Counted from the first letter of the stretch, positions 10,482 through 21,165 are shown. The stretch: DNA of 64,000 nt from Diplonema japonicum (GCA_964019335.1 OZ025678.1:186001-250000), one strand, 5' to 3'. Notes: generated by a model not told the origin, from the letters alone. Numbers and translations: made by a program.

Positions 10482-11386
10482 GAACGTTGTTATATCATGC
10501 GAAATTTTTTTTTTCTCGTGTGAAAAAAAAAAAAAAAAGAAAAAAGATCTTTTTTTTTGTCGTTTTCGTTTTTTTTTTTTTTTTTTTTTTTTTGTTTGAC
10601 TTTTATTATGATGAATTTGCAAGAAAAAAAAAATCACCACAGGGGGGGGGAAAAAAAAGGGAGGTGTTACAACAACGTAGTACAAAACAATGCCTACGAG
10701 GGGTGATGTTCCGGCGTTCGAAAAATATCACGCGCAAAAAGCTGCAATCAGGTGGATTACTTCTTTTTCTGTTGTGGTAGCGTTGACCGCGTCCTTACTA
10801 ATGGTTGCTATGTGGATTTAAGAAGAAAAAAAAAAAAAAAAAAAAAAAAAAAACGTCTTTTTCCTTACACTCGTCCTTCTGTTCTTTCCTTCCTCTATCT
10901 CTCTATCTCCTCCGGCTCCTTAACTTCATATTTTGACCTTTGAAGGGTTTCATTCCTCGGGACAAAGAAATGGGAAGGGAAGGAGGGGAGTAAGAGAAAA
11001 AAAGGGAGGGAAGAATGCGGTGGATGACAAAAAAAGATACTGGGCAGGGGGGGTATTTTTTTTTTGTGCTTTTCAATTTTTCTTTTTTTGATTCCTTTTT
11101 TTTGAATTCTTTTTTATTTTATTTTTTTCTTAGTAATTTCTTATCCGTACCACCGATGGATATCTTGGCGCCTTTTTTTTTTGTAAAAAAAAAAAAAAAA
11201 GTTCCATGCCCGGGGCATACGAAAAGATCTTACTCTGAACAAAAAAAAAAGAAAAAAAAGAACAAAAAAAAAGCAACCAGAAAAGAAGAAAAAAAAAGAG
11301 TCAACTCTAAAAGTTATTTATCTCATTAATATTACAAATCCCCTTATCGTTATCCAAAGGGGAAAAAAAAAAAAAGAAAAAAAAAA
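10482..11386. other. Homopolymer-rich spacer, no gene seen
   Basis: Long T- and A-runs alternate (for example 10570-10593, 10825-10853 and the A-rich leader at 11362-11387). The short frames are dominated by Phe and Lys. No RNA gene or domain was recognised. Confidence 0.5.
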
Positions 11387-12472
11387 ATGACGGTAGTTGT
11401 AACGGGGACCACCAGAGGTTACGGTGCAGTTGTGGCACAGGAACTAATGTTGAGGGGCTACTCAGTTCTGTGCACCGGAAGGGGTCCGGATGCGAGGAAC
11501 ATACACTCCGAGATGGTAAATGACGCCGAAAAGGAGCTCGAGTTCAGACGGGACGGCTTCAAGGACCGCACCGGCTTTGACCCGGAAATCGTGGAGGACC
11601 TACCAGAAAAACTCTCCTTCGGCTTCGCAGACCTTGACATCGCTGATAAAGACAGCATCAAAGAATTCACATCTTACATGAAAGCAAACACAGCCGGCGG
11701 ACCAATATACTTAATAAACAACGCCGCAGAATCGGCAAAAGGCTGGACCGACATCAACGTACAAAAATGCATGGACACAAATTTCTGGGGAACAGTACGG
11801 CTGACCGAATCCTTAATCCCCATCATGCCCGAGGGGTCCAGAATATTCCACGTTTTGTGCTCCTCAATGAAACCCCGGAGAGGGGGGTACCTCCCTGTTG
11901 GGGTTTGCTCCGACCTGCACGATGTGTCGAGGACTTATTCGGGAAACCTCCCTGGATTTTTCCAAAAAATCAAAAAGGACTACTCCCACGCCTTCACCGG
12001 GAAATCCATGGAGGGTCTGGAACACAGTCCTTACGCCCTTTCAAAAAGCTGTCTATATCTTTACGCTCTGATTCAATCTGAACTTCTCAAGTCCTCTCGC
12101 AGTATTCATGTGAACGGGATCTGCCCTGGCATCCTCGACACCAATCTCGCATTGTACCCTGCCGCTGGTAGGAACCCTTACAATTCGGCGTATCTCGTGC
12201 ATGAATTTCTAGAGTTCGAAAATGTACCTACTTACAACGCGAAGCTGTGGTACCGCTACAACAGGGAGTACCCGAATGGGAGGTTGATCACGGCTACCGG
12301 GATGCGGTCCTTGGAAGCAAACATCGACCCTTACTCCCCAGAGGGAGAGACGAAGGCCGCCGACAAGGTCAGCTCCTACCAGCTGCAACCCGACGACTGG
12401 CGCGTCAAATTCATCCAACAACGGCAACGGGAACAATCCTTGTTCGGACGGTTCAAGAACATGTTTTCCTGA
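11387..12472 (+). CDS. Short-chain dehydrogenase/reductase, carbonyl-reductase-like
   Basis: The 361-aa product carries the SDR hallmarks: an N-terminal nucleotide-binding loop TGTTRGYG at residues 6-13, an INNAAESA motif for the central sheet, a serine in VLCSSMK near residue 160 and the catalytic YALSK near residue 215, followed by HVNGICPG. The layout resembles monomeric carbonyl reductases (CBR1-like), which reduce carbonyls with NADPH, although the fold alone does not fix substrate or cofactor. A roughly 100-residue C-terminal extension is rich in Tyr, Asn and charged residues. The ATG follows an A-rich leader. The next gene begins 65 bases after the stop. Confidence 0.9.
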   Translation: MTVVVTGTTRGYGAVVAQELMLRGYSVLCTGRGPDARNIHSEMVNDAEKELEFRRDGFKDRTGFDPEIVEDLPEKLSFGFADLDIADKDSIKEFTSYMKANTAGGPIYLINNAAESAKGWTDINVQKCMDTNFWGTVRLTESLIPIMPEGSRIFHVLCSSMKPRRGGYLPVGVCSDLHDVSRTYSGNLPGFFQKIKKDYSHAFTGKSMEGLEHSPYALSKSCLYLYALIQSELLKSSRSIHVNGICPGILDTNLALYPAAGRNPYNSAYLVHEFLEFENVPTYNAKLWYRYNREYPNGRLITATGMRSLEANIDPYSPEGETKAADKVSSYQLQPDDWRVKFIQQRQREQSLFGRFKNMFS

Positions 12473-12530
12473 GGGAAAAAAAAATTTTTTTTTTTCTTCC
12501 TTTTAATGTTGTTTCCCTATTTCCACCTTT

Positions 12531-12537
12531 CAAGGTA
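12531..12537 (+). promoter_or_regulatory. Probable trans-splice acceptor before the dioxygenase start
   Basis: The 65-base gap between two genes consists of an A-run, a T-run, a mixed pyrimidine tract (TTCCTTTTAATGTTG, then CCTATTTCCACC) and CAAG, with the ATG four bases later. There is little room for a promoter, so processing of a shared transcript by trans-splicing is the simplest reading. Confidence 0.45.
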
Positions 12538-13449
12538 ATGCCCAAGACTGCTTATAATGCCAAACCATCGCTGACGTCGGTTGTCTCACCCCTGGCTTAC
12601 ACCATCTATGGGGTGCACACCTACCCACGGTATTTAACTGAGAAGTTTGCCCCGTTGCCGGAAGCCGAGCGACATTTAAATGATTACATCGACAAACTAG
12701 AGGACGAGGTTGCGAGGGCAAAGGAAGCACGGGACACTATACGAGGGAAACTCGACCTGGTGAAGCAACACGTCCCCATTCACCCCAAAGGGTTCGGTGT
12801 CCTGCAGTGCAACGACCTGCTGGACGCCTTGTCCAGTGGCGACGACGACGGTGTCATGGAAGAGATACAAAACGTAGGAGGCGCTTACATGATGAAGGTT
12901 CTAGATGAAACCGTGTGCGCAAAGGTGATAGAAGAGGTCAAGGCATACGGCGGGAGAAGCAGCCCCGACGAATGGGGCCCACATGGAACGAAGCTTGTGG
13001 ACATGTTGTTTAACATGGTGATGAAACCATTGGGAGCAATGCTGTGGCCGGAGGTGTGTTCAGACCTCACTATGCGGTATTCCTTCACTGCGCATTACAC
13101 AACTGATGCCCAGGCTGCCTTGGACCTTCACTCGGATGACTCTGAGCTCACGTTGACTGTGCAGTTGACCTCTTCGTTCACAGGTGCAGGGGTTACCCTT
13201 AACAATACCCGTTCCCACCCGCAGGAAGGAACTCCCCAGACAACCCTTCTCCACAATGTGGTGGGGACTGCTCTTCTCCACCTTGGGCAACACCTCCACG
13301 AGGTGCAGCCCATTGAATCCGGCGAACGCATCGTCCTTGTCATCTGGGCACGGTCTGCCTCCTACCGTGACCGCCACTGCCCATGCTGCGCGAGGTTCAG
13401 AAGAAACAGATGTCTCATGAAACCAGAGTGGCCGTACATGAAGCCCTGA
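12538..13449 (+). CDS. 2-oxoglutarate/Fe(II)-dependent dioxygenase (prolyl-hydroxylase-like)
   Basis: The 303-aa protein has a double-stranded beta-helix C-terminal domain with the iron ligands visible: HSD near residues 198-200 and a distal His in LGQHLHEV near residue 254. The 2-oxoglutarate-binding Arg is in ESGERIVLVIW about ten residues later. Such enzymes hydroxylate protein or small-molecule substrates using O2 and 2-oxoglutarate. The N-terminal half (about residues 1-110) includes a helix-rich segment (AERHLNDYIDKLEDEVARAKEARD) of unknown role. The C-terminus is Cys/Arg rich (CPCCARFRRNRC). The ATG at 12538 is chosen because it follows the pyrimidine-AG site; the longer open frame upstream overlaps the SDR gene. 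Confidence 0.85.
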   Translation: MPKTAYNAKPSLTSVVSPLAYTIYGVHTYPRYLTEKFAPLPEAERHLNDYIDKLEDEVARAKEARDTIRGKLDLVKQHVPIHPKGFGVLQCNDLLDALSSGDDDGVMEEIQNVGGAYMMKVLDETVCAKVIEEVKAYGGRSSPDEWGPHGTKLVDMLFNMVMKPLGAMLWPEVCSDLTMRYSFTAHYTTDAQAALDLHSDDSELTLTVQLTSSFTGAGVTLNNTRSHPQEGTPQTTLLHNVVGTALLHLGQHLHEVQPIESGERIVLVIWARSASYRDRHCPCCARFRRNRCLMKPEWPYMKP

Positions 13450-13559
13450 AAACACGACAATGAGAAGGTAGCCCTGCCTTAAGGCGAGGCCTTTGCCCAC
13501 TAGTCGATATCCTTTATCCTCCTTCTCTTTTTATGTTCCACAACCCTCGAACCAACCAC

Positions 13560-13561
13560 AG
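13560..13561 (+). promoter_or_regulatory. Probable trans-splice acceptor before the methyltransferase gene
   Basis: A pyrimidine-rich stretch from about 13509 (CCTTTATCCTCCTTCTC) leads to ACCACAG at 13561, thirty bases upstream of the ATG at 13591. Confidence 0.35.
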
Positions 13562-13590
13562 ACACGACACTCAAAAAATAAAATAAAAAA

Positions 13591-14532
13591 ATGAAGCATG
13601 ATATGAAAGGGCAGCCTACGGTGATCGTAGAGGACGTTGCAGATTACAGAGCGGCGATACCGCAGGTGGTGAAGGAAGGGGACTGTGTGTTGGAGGTGGG
13701 ATGCCATGAAGGGGTCACGACGAGGAGGATCGCGAAGGAAGTGGGGCCATCGGGCCGTGTGTACGGGGTGGACACGTCAAAGGTGTGCATAGAACGGTCG
13801 CAAGTGGTGTACAAGAACGAAGAAAACCTGACGTTCCATCTGGGGTCCGCACTCGACATCTCCTTTCTGTTGAAGCTCTCTGACAAGCGCTACGACGTGA
13901 TCTTTTTGGATATCTCCGGCAGCAGGGACTTGGAAACCCTTATCCCTCTTATGGAGTCCTACGAGAGCGCCTTAAAGCCGCGCAATCTAATTGTGAAATC
14001 CTTCCGACTGAAGCGATTATACGTAAACTGCACATTGTTCCAAATCCACCCCCCAGCACCAGGTGAAAAGGGCCCCAACGCCTACGGGACCGGCGAATGG
14101 AAAGGCGTAACACAAATTTCAAATGAGCCTCTACCTAAGCCCCCGAAAGCCAACGGGCCTTCTAAAGGGCATCTTCCTGTTAAGGAGGACGGTAACGTCG
14201 ATCTTGATCTGCTCCAGGCCAATGCAAAATGCAATGCCCACTTCTCAACGTGGGGCTCGGGCCAGACCGTTAGGAAGGAACGCAGAAGGCTTAAAAAAGA
14301 GGAAAAGGAGACCAACCCGATGCTCAGGGAGTGCAACGCCCGGCTCAATTCCACGCAGGGCTGCGAAGAGCACGAACGGTCACTCATCAACAAGGAGTAC
14401 AACCGTGTCCTTCTTGACGCCTCCCGTGCTGCCCGAACCGCCATCCGAGAAATCGCGAGGAAAACGGAAACCGGCCCCATCCTGCGGTGGTGCAAACCCC
14501 TCGGGAAAATCACATGGGAGAAGCGAGAGTGA
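13591..14532 (+). CDS. SAM-dependent methyltransferase with basic C-terminal extension
   Basis: Residues of about 30-135 form a class I methyltransferase core. Motif I is VLEVGCHEGVTTRRIA, followed by YGVDTS (motif II acidic residue), a LGSALDI motif III-like segment and YDVIFLDISGS as motif IV. The second half (residues of about 150-313) lacks an obvious catalytic core and is rich in Lys, Arg and Glu, with a charged helix (VRKERRRLKKEEKETNP), which may bind nucleic acid or a partner. Substrate unknown; no signal peptide or membrane segment is seen. The ATG follows a short A-rich leader. No intron is evident. Confidence 0.85.
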   Translation: MKHDMKGQPTVIVEDVADYRAAIPQVVKEGDCVLEVGCHEGVTTRRIAKEVGPSGRVYGVDTSKVCIERSQVVYKNEENLTFHLGSALDISFLLKLSDKRYDVIFLDISGSRDLETLIPLMESYESALKPRNLIVKSFRLKRLYVNCTLFQIHPPAPGEKGPNAYGTGEWKGVTQISNEPLPKPPKANGPSKGHLPVKEDGNVDLDLLQANAKCNAHFSTWGSGQTVRKERRRLKKEEKETNPMLRECNARLNSTQGCEEHERSLINKEYNRVLLDASRAARTAIREIARKTETGPILRWCKPLGKITWEKRE

Positions 14533-14688
14533 TTGAGGAAGAAAAAAAAATCCCTCCCCCCCCCTTCCCCATATCATCTTATCACGTTTTTTTATTTTCC
14601 ATCACGGTTCCCCAAATAAAAAAAAAAGAGGGAGGGGAAAAAAACCGTTTTAAAATTGCATCTCAGAGCGGGGGAGGGTGGGGAGGCG

Positions 14689-15005
14689 ATGCGTTTTGAT
14701 CTGCAGTTGAACCGAGAGGGGCGGTCGAACGTAAAGGCACCACAGCTGATGAACGAAGGCAAGAACCGTGTGAGGCGAAAGGAAGGGGTGGGGAGGGCTC
14801 TGGCGGCAGCAGGGGTTGCCGCCCCGTCAAGACGGCAGGTGCCCGTTAACAACCCGTACCCGAGCGCGATAGGACAGGGCGATGCTGTTGGGGGCGCGAA
14901 ACGGGCGACTTCAAGGTCAAGAAGCGTGCCCACAAAACAAGAACAACAACAAGTCTTTCACCCACCGCCACTGTTACAGCAACCTCCACCACAACAGCAA
15001 CAGCT

Positions 15006-15036
<31 letters not shown>

Positions 15037-15874
15037 CCTGACCCAGTTTTGATGTACACAGGACAGGTCATAGGAGGAGGGTACACAAGCACGCCAAGGG
15101 ATGCGGGCATCAATATCAGTGCTCCCAACACCCCTGCTTCGAACGCTTCTGCTCTGCCGCCAAAAGCCAAACGTAGGAGCGTGTCAACTGGTTCAGTGAG
15201 GCCGCCGAGAAAACCGTCCCCAGGCACCTTCTGCCAGGAACAACCTCAGAAGGTTTATACGAAATATAACTACGGTGTGAAGAGGGACCCACCACCAGTG
15301 CAGGTGTGCAGTACCCCAGTGAAGCAGCGGGAGAGATCTTCGACACCGCAGAGAGCACCTTCACCGCAAACATCGAATAGGGTACCCGACGCTGACGGGG
15401 CGTGGGAGAGGTTGGTGCAGCTTGCGAAGGATGATTTCAGTGGTGAGGAGCTAGCGATGCTGTATTGGGACACGCTGAGCAAGTTGTTGATGTTTTACCG
15501 TATTGAGGAGCCGATGGAGGTGGCGCGCATTGAGCTCACGTGGAAGGAGATTCAAGCTGCAAGGAGCGCTGCGGCAACAGAGCAACAGTCGCAGCCCCAA
15601 CAACCCTCTACTCCAATTTCTGTTCAACAAAAAGGTTGCCGTGATCACGCTTCGAAGCCGCCTTACACACCTTATACTTACACTGTTGTGCGAGATCAGG
15701 TAATGGGTGGGGAAAAAAAAAAAAAAAAAAACCACCCAGCCGTCCGTTACGAGAAACACCCGCTCCGGAACACCCGTCGTCACGCCGCAGCAGGAGTCAG
15801 ATGCACGCAGGGGCAACAGTTTAGGACGTAGCAATATGAGAAGTTGCAGCCCTGCACAGCGGCCTTGGATGTGA
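14689..15874 (+). CDS. Unknown Gln/Pro-rich protein with one mini-intron (381 aa)
   Basis: I chose the ATG at 14689; the longer frame begins with a non-ATG codon, and an acceptor-like TCTCAG lies at 14661-14666. The N-terminal half is disordered, with a polyglutamine stretch near residues 105-120. A compact helical segment (WERLVQLAKDDFSGEELAML, then YWDTLSKLLMFYRIEEPMEV) lies at about residues 240-270. The unspliced frame runs into poly-Lys at 15710. Removing a 40-nt intron (15700-15739, GTAATGGG to CACCCAG) joins the main exon to a tail in the same Ser/Arg/Pro style (TRNTRSGTPVVTPQQ) ending at a TGA at 15872-15874. Intron ends GGGTGG and CCACCC are complementary. Function unknown. Confidence 0.75.
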
Positions 15875-16497
15875 TTTTTTTTTTTTTTTTTATAGTTTTA
15901 TTTTTGTAACATGTCTCCCCCCCCCCCCCACTTTTTAAATCCCCTCATTTATATTACCTGTATTTTCTTTTTTTTTTTCTTTCTCTTTTCAATATTTTTT
16001 TTCAAAACAAAAGGATAAAGTAATAAAAAAACTTTTTTGCTGTAAAAGGGGAAAAAAAAAAAATATCCAGACTCCTGGGGCGTCCGGAACCTTGAATTAT
16101 AAGAAGTGGTAATGAAAAGCTTACAAAGGCACTGAAGATTTTTTTGGTTCTTGAAAAACCCGTAAGCACTGTTTGATTCGGTTTGATTTTCTCTTGGCAA
16201 CTGGAAACTGGTTCAGCAGGGAGGCCCACAACCCTTGAGGGGGAAAAAAAAAAAAAAACGCCCCCGCAGGAAAAAAATGTCCGGAAAGAAAATCATCCGG
16301 TCGGCCAAGGCTTCCGGTGATTTTCCTTCCTGTGATTTTTTTCCTTTTTACAATTTTTTTTTGTACCCCATCTCCTCATTCTTTTGCACGATTACTGTTG
16401 TTGGTCTTCTTCTTCTTCTTTTTTTTTCCCCCCCGTCGTATATCTTGCTCGTTCATACAGGGGGGGAAAAAAAATCGGGGATCTCAAAAATAAACAA
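15875..16497. other. Homopolymer-rich spacer with a trans-splice acceptor-like site
   Basis: No gene is seen. T-, C- and A-runs alternate. From about 16398 a TTCTTC repeat and pyrimidine tract runs to CATACAG at 16454-16460, the probable acceptor for the next gene, whose ATG is at 16498. Confidence 0.45.
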
Positions 16498-16980
16498 ATG
16501 GACTCGGTTGATGACCCGTGCAGGGCAAATGTGATGAGTTTCACAAAACTAACCCCAATGCAAGAGCAGGCACAGAAACTGGCCAAAGATTCACTAGCAA
16601 AGATCCTCACCACAAAGGGCAGGGAGGCTCACTTAAAGGATCTAATCGTCGCTATGGAGGGGCACAGCCCAGAAGATTTCGACGAACCCATCAGCGCCTC
16701 GTCCTTCAGCGAATTTCGGTTCTACGCCACCCATATACAAAATATGGTGTATTTTCGAGACCAATTCGATTACCTCTTAAAGTGCATCGCCGCTGGCGTG
16801 TGCTTCGTAAGAGACCCAAAGAGCTTCATAGCAATCATCAACCAAGTACTCGATCCACCCAGACAGGACTTGCATTTTCCTGAAGAAGTCCTGTCTTATG
16901 ACGATTTGAAGCAAGCTGATGAGCAGCGGCGCATCGAACAGTTTGTCTTGAAGAAAGATTGGGTTTCAAAGTACCCTTGA
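16498..16980 (+). CDS. Small unknown protein (160 aa)
   Basis: The ATG at 16498 lies 38 bases after a strong pyrimidine-CAG site. The product is mostly helical and charged, with no membrane segment or signal peptide. Segments such as FSEFRFYATHIQNMVYFRDQ and the C-terminal SYDDLKQADEQRRIEQFVLK suggest a compact helical bundle. I do not recognise the family. Codon use resembles its neighbours and the spacing fits the gene array, so it is likely expressed. Confidence 0.75.
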   Translation: MDSVDDPCRANVMSFTKLTPMQEQAQKLAKDSLAKILTTKGREAHLKDLIVAMEGHSPEDFDEPISASSFSEFRFYATHIQNMVYFRDQFDYLLKCIAAGVCFVRDPKSFIAIINQVLDPPRQDLHFPEEVLSYDDLKQADEQRRIEQFVLKKDWVSKYP

Positions 16981-17125
16981 GTTTTTTTTTTCTTTTTTTT
17001 CTTTTTTCTTTTCTCTGTTAACACAGAGATGAATGATTTTTTTTTTTTTTTTTCCCGCCCCATCCAATGCCTACTCACCACCGACAGACAAAAAAAAGAA
17101 GAAAAAAAAAAAGAAAAAAAAAAAC

Positions 17126-18015
17126 ATGGCAACAGCACAGGTAATAAACACCCATCACGAACCCTGGTACCATGGACCGCACCATGGGTATCACCCAAAC
17201 CACCCTCGTGGTGGTTACGAACAGGGGTACCACCATGCTCCCCCGCCGCCACCGCCACCGCAAGCCGCTATGATCCCAGGGGGGAAGCCGGCGGGCCCGG
17301 ACTACCATCCGTTGGGGCAGGAGTTTCACTTTCACGCTCAAGACGGGTCAGGGTTTAAGGGGTACCACCACCCCCCTCAAATGGCACCCCCGCAAAGGAG
17401 GTTTGGGTACAATGGGAATAGAAGGGTTCAAGCAAGGGGTCCGGCGGTACAGCCAATTCCGCAGCAGCAACAACAGCAACCTCATTTCAACAAATGGGGG
17501 CAAAACCAGGAAATGCATGTTCCAAGTATTGAGCTTCTTGCAGCAGAGGTGGGCGTGGACGACCCTAGGGTGAAGACCGCAGCTTGGCGGGCGGTAGTTG
17601 TGGAAGTAAAGTTCAAACGGCGGGACAACGCCCTCTACTGGTACAGGACAGCATTGAAACCCGGTGAGGTTGTACTTGTATCTGCCGACAGGGGTTTCGA
17701 TATTGGCACCGTGGTTGCAACCACCACCACTGGGAACGGCGGGGATGAACCGCAGGAAACCGGGAAGGGGCAGCATAGCATCGTCTTCAGACCGTCAACA
17801 CCAAAGGAAACGGCAGCCTGGCTCGACCTGCAAGCGACACAAGAGGTACAAGCGGTGGCCAAGGCCTCAGAGATCTTGGAAAATATCACCACCCCAGAGC
17901 TTCAGGATATTAGTTTCGTCGATGCAGTTTTTCAGTTTGACGGTCGGAAGTTAACATTGTTCTATGTAACCTCCTCAACTGATTATAAGAACTACAGGTA
18001 TATTTATTTTTAGGG

Positions 18016-18047
<32 letters not shown>

Positions 18048-18272
18048 AGGCCCCTTCTAAAGCCTCTTTTCGATACTTTTGGATGTCGTATATGGCTTCA
18101 GAAAGTCACCACTGATGAAACGCAAGATGGAGATGAAGCACCGCAGGGAGCACCGCGAAGCCATTCTGAGGAATGCGAAACTGAAGAATCGCAAGCAGTG
18201 GAATCTTCACCCGAGTCAGAAGTGCAGCATGAGGAAGATGCACGATCGGGTACTGCGGGTTCTGAAGAATAG
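17126..18272 (+). CDS. PSP1-domain protein with His/Pro-rich N-terminus, one intron
   Basis: Residues 1 to about 130 are low-complexity His/Pro/Gly/Gln (PPPPPPPQAA, PIPQQQQQQP). From about residue 155 a PSP1 C-terminal-type domain begins (VVVEVKFKRRDNALYWY, VVLVSADRGFDIGTVV) and continues with FQFDGRKLTLFYVTSSTDYKNYR. A 52-nt intron (17998-18049, GTATAT to AACAG, with a long A-run) must be removed to complete the domain with PLLKPLFDTFGCRIWLQKV, which is the expected end of PSP1. Exons are 17126-17997 and 18050-18272; the product is 364 aa with an acidic Glu/Ser-rich tail. PSP1-domain proteins are numerous in kinetoplastids, where several associate with RNA-binding complexes, so an RNA-related role is plausible but inferred. 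Confidence 0.88.
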
Positions 18273-18392
18273 CGAACAAGATTTTTTTTTTTTAAATTTT
18301 TTTTATAGTGGTTTTTTCCCCTTCCCCTTCCCCCCCCCCCTTTTTTTCAGTGGAGAGCGCTGTGTTTTTTTTTTTTCCCTTCTTTTTTTTAT
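18273..18392. other. T/C-rich spacer
   Basis: T- and C-runs follow the PSP1 stop and end in TTTTTTAT next to the inverted-repeat element. No gene is seen. Confidence 0.5.
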
Positions 18393-19622
18393 CGCTCCAT
18401 ATTCGCTAAGTGACCCACCAGAACCCGCATTTTGAAGAGCTAAAAAAATTTCTAATTGCTTTTTCTAGGGTTGGAATGGATTTATTTGCGTCCGGGGCCC
18501 AATGTTCGACATATGGAATTTTTTTTTTTTGTAATAAATTTTTTTTTTGGTGATTTGCCTTACTTTGTACTATACAAAATGAAGCAGCTCCGGTGGAAAA
18601 AACACGGCACAAGTGGGGTTCGAACCCTGATGAAAAAACCACTGCGTCGGGATTCGAACCCGCGACTCCTGGAACAAGGGAGCCTGACAGGTGAGCACGG
18701 TAACCACACAGGAATTCAAAACTCTGACCCCCCATCTTTACTCACGCATCCAGCTTAGTGGGTAGACGCTTGATCCACCCGAAGTAGAAGTTTGTTTTTG
18801 CCTGCTTATGGCACTTCCACTCCGTCTGCTCTGAGATCTCACTTCTTGCCCTCTTTTGTGTAGTGGACCCGGTAGTGGAGCTCCTTGTGGCTGTACTCCG
18901 CTATCGCGATCCTGTCCATCTGGAGTCCTCGTTGTCTGAGGCTCTCTGCTGGCTGGAAGGGCTTGCTTGGTCTTTCCCTTCGAGTTGCCCGTGTGCTCTC
19001 AGGAGTAGGAAGTATTCTCCGGTCGTCGTCACTGCTTGTTTCATAGTCTCCGTTCCGTCGTCAGGCTGGTCATCAAACCAGGGCACGCGGGTCAAGGATC
19101 TTCCAACGCAAACGTGACCGGTGATCGGTGTAATTCCCACATAAGTACCTTCCAAGCAGAAATAACTTCTGCCCCAAAGGCAACGTCACTTTCAAATGAC
19201 TATGCCATTTGGACTGTACGTTGCCCTGTGGTGGACGGCGTAGACGCGCAGAGGCAAAGCCCCCCCAACTAGACTACTATGCCTTCGAAAATATTTTCGG
19301 CTGAACTACTCAGGTCAGGAAGATGCTGGCTTCTGGGATCGAACCCTGTTAACCATGTTTTTCAAAGGGAAAAGTGCCCAGTTGCAAAAGTTTGGCAAAA
19401 ATGGCCAAAACTCAAAATGGCGACTTCCAAGGTCATTTTGGTTGGCCCCCAATATTTGAAAAATCTTTTTGGAACTTCCTTGGAACTCACCGTTCTTTCA
19501 TGTTCGACATATGGATTTTTTGGAAAAAAAATTCAATGAACCTTTGGGCATTTTTGACATTTTTTCCCCTAGCCCCCTATAACCCCTTTGGGACATAGGG
19601 CGGGTCACTTAGCGAATATGGA
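18393..19622. mobile_element. 1.23-kb element with 24-bp perfect inverted terminal repeats
   Basis: The left end begins CGCTCCATATTCGCTAAGTG and continues ACCC. The right end is its exact reverse complement, ending in ATATGGAGCG. Both ends are flanked by TAT, a possible 3-bp target-site duplication. No long transposase frame is present, so it looks like a non-autonomous DNA element (large MITE). Inside are a tRNA-like stretch (18642-18711, - strand), further TTCGAA B-box-like sites near 18619 and 19338, and an 84-codon - strand frame (18901-19155) without a recognised domain. The phrase TGTTCGACATATGGA occurs near both ends (18502 and 19500). Confidence 0.75.
18642..18711 (-). tRNA. tRNA-like (probably tRNA-derived) 70-nt sequence
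   Basis: On the - strand a T-arm-like segment (CGGGTTCGAATCCCG) is preceded by an anticodon-arm-like hairpin (GGCTCC, 9-base loop, GGAGTC). The ends (CTGTGT and ACGCAG) can pair as an acceptor stem of six pairs, one of them G-U. The D-arm is weak, the anticodon loop is too long and there is no variable loop. It is more likely a tRNA pseudogene or SINE head carried by the surrounding inverted-repeat element than a working tRNA. Confidence 0.3.
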
Positions 19623-21165
19623 GCGTATATTAAATTAGTAAATTACCTTTATTAACTTTTAAAGAAAAAAAGAGAGTGGGGGAAAAAAAAAAAAAACAAG
19701 GTATTTTTGAACAAAAAAATTGAAGAAGTTTTTGTCAAAACTCTTTGAGGGGGGAAAAAAAACAAGGAAGAGAAAGAGAGAGAGAGAGCGGGCAAGAATG
19801 AGAAAAAAAAAACGTGGGGTGAGGGGGGGGGAAAAAATGAGGAAAAAAGAAAAAAATCGGTTTTTTTTTGACGCGGTTCCTTTTCTTTTTTTAAGTTTTT
19901 TTTTATTACACTCTTTTTTTTTTCTTTTTCTTTTTCTTTTTGGCTTCTTTTTTTTTTTATCCTCACCTTTTTTTTTTAAAAATCTTCTCACCTGTTTGAT
20001 AGTTTTCATAATTAAGAAAGAACGGAAGGGTGGAATGGAAAGAATGAGAAAAAGAAATGAAAAAAAAAGGAAGTTTTTCACTCCCCCTTTGGTGTCCCGC
20101 CCCCTTTTTCTTACACGATGAGTTTTTTTTTTTCAAGAAAAAGAAAAGAAGAACAAAAAAGAATAGCTATTGCATAGTGCAAAGTATTGTATGTGTGCTA
20201 TATGACAAAAAAAAAAAGAAGTTCATAAAACAAGTAGGCAGAGATTTAAAGAAAAAAAAAAAGAACTGCTTCCACTTGTCACCATTTGCTCCCCTCCCCT
20301 AGCCAATCGGTAGGAGTCATTCGATCTCTCAGGGAGAAAAAAAAAAAAAAAAAAAAAGAACAAAAGAAGAAGAAGAAAAAAGAAAAAGATTTTAAACAAT
20401 CGGGAGAGAAAAGCACGGTGAGTTCGGGGAAAATAAAAATAAAAATAAAAATAAATTTTGATTTTGCTGGTTTTTTTTTTTTTTTTCTTTTGGATTCCTT
20501 TCCCCCCCTTTTTTTTTTCTCCCAAAGAGGAAAAAAAAACAACAGGGGAATGAAAAAAAAAAATATTCTGAACCCCTTTCCCATCTTTTTTCTAAAGGTG
20601 GTCCTCAAGTAGGATAAGCCCTTAAGAAGCGCTTTTTTCAGCCACTGTGGGTCGTGCCTCTCTCCCCCCCACAATTTTCATTCCCCACCCAATTTTTCTA
20701 CCTTGGTTTTTTTTCTCTTTTTTTTTTTCTCTCTCTTCTCTCTTTCTTCTAAATTGCTCTCAGTTTCTTGTAAGATCTTAAAATAGAGACTTTATATTGT
20801 GCACATAAACATTTAAAAAAAAAGAAGAAAAAAAAAAAGCCTGTGCTCTATTCTTTAGTTCTTGCGGCTGTTGGGTGTCTTTTTCAGTTTTTTTTTTCCA
20901 GCCCCATCCCCTTCTCTCTCTCTCCCCTTATATTTTCTTTTTTTATTTTATTTTATATTCTTATTTCCCTTCCTTCCGCCCGTTCCTTTCTTTTTTTCTT
21001 TTTTTTTTTATTTATTACTTTTTTTTCTTTTTTTTTTTAAATAAGAGACCTATCCTAATTTTTATGACCTCTGTTCTATTATTATTAATAATCCCCCCCC
21101 CCCCCCCCTCGTTTGGTTCCTCACCATCAATTTCTACAAGAATTAAAAAAAAAAAAAAAAGGATC
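19623..21165. other. Low-complexity spacer, no gene seen
   Basis: Runs of A, T, AG repeats (near 19766-19790) and C (near 21091-21109) dominate. All open frames here are Lys/Phe/Arg homopolymers. Near 20597-20632 lies one copy of a short shared repeat (GTCCTCAAGTAGGATAAGCC) related to those at 33911 and 47894. A pyrimidine tract ends in TTTCTACAAG at 21140, the probable acceptor for the next gene. Confidence 0.45.
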
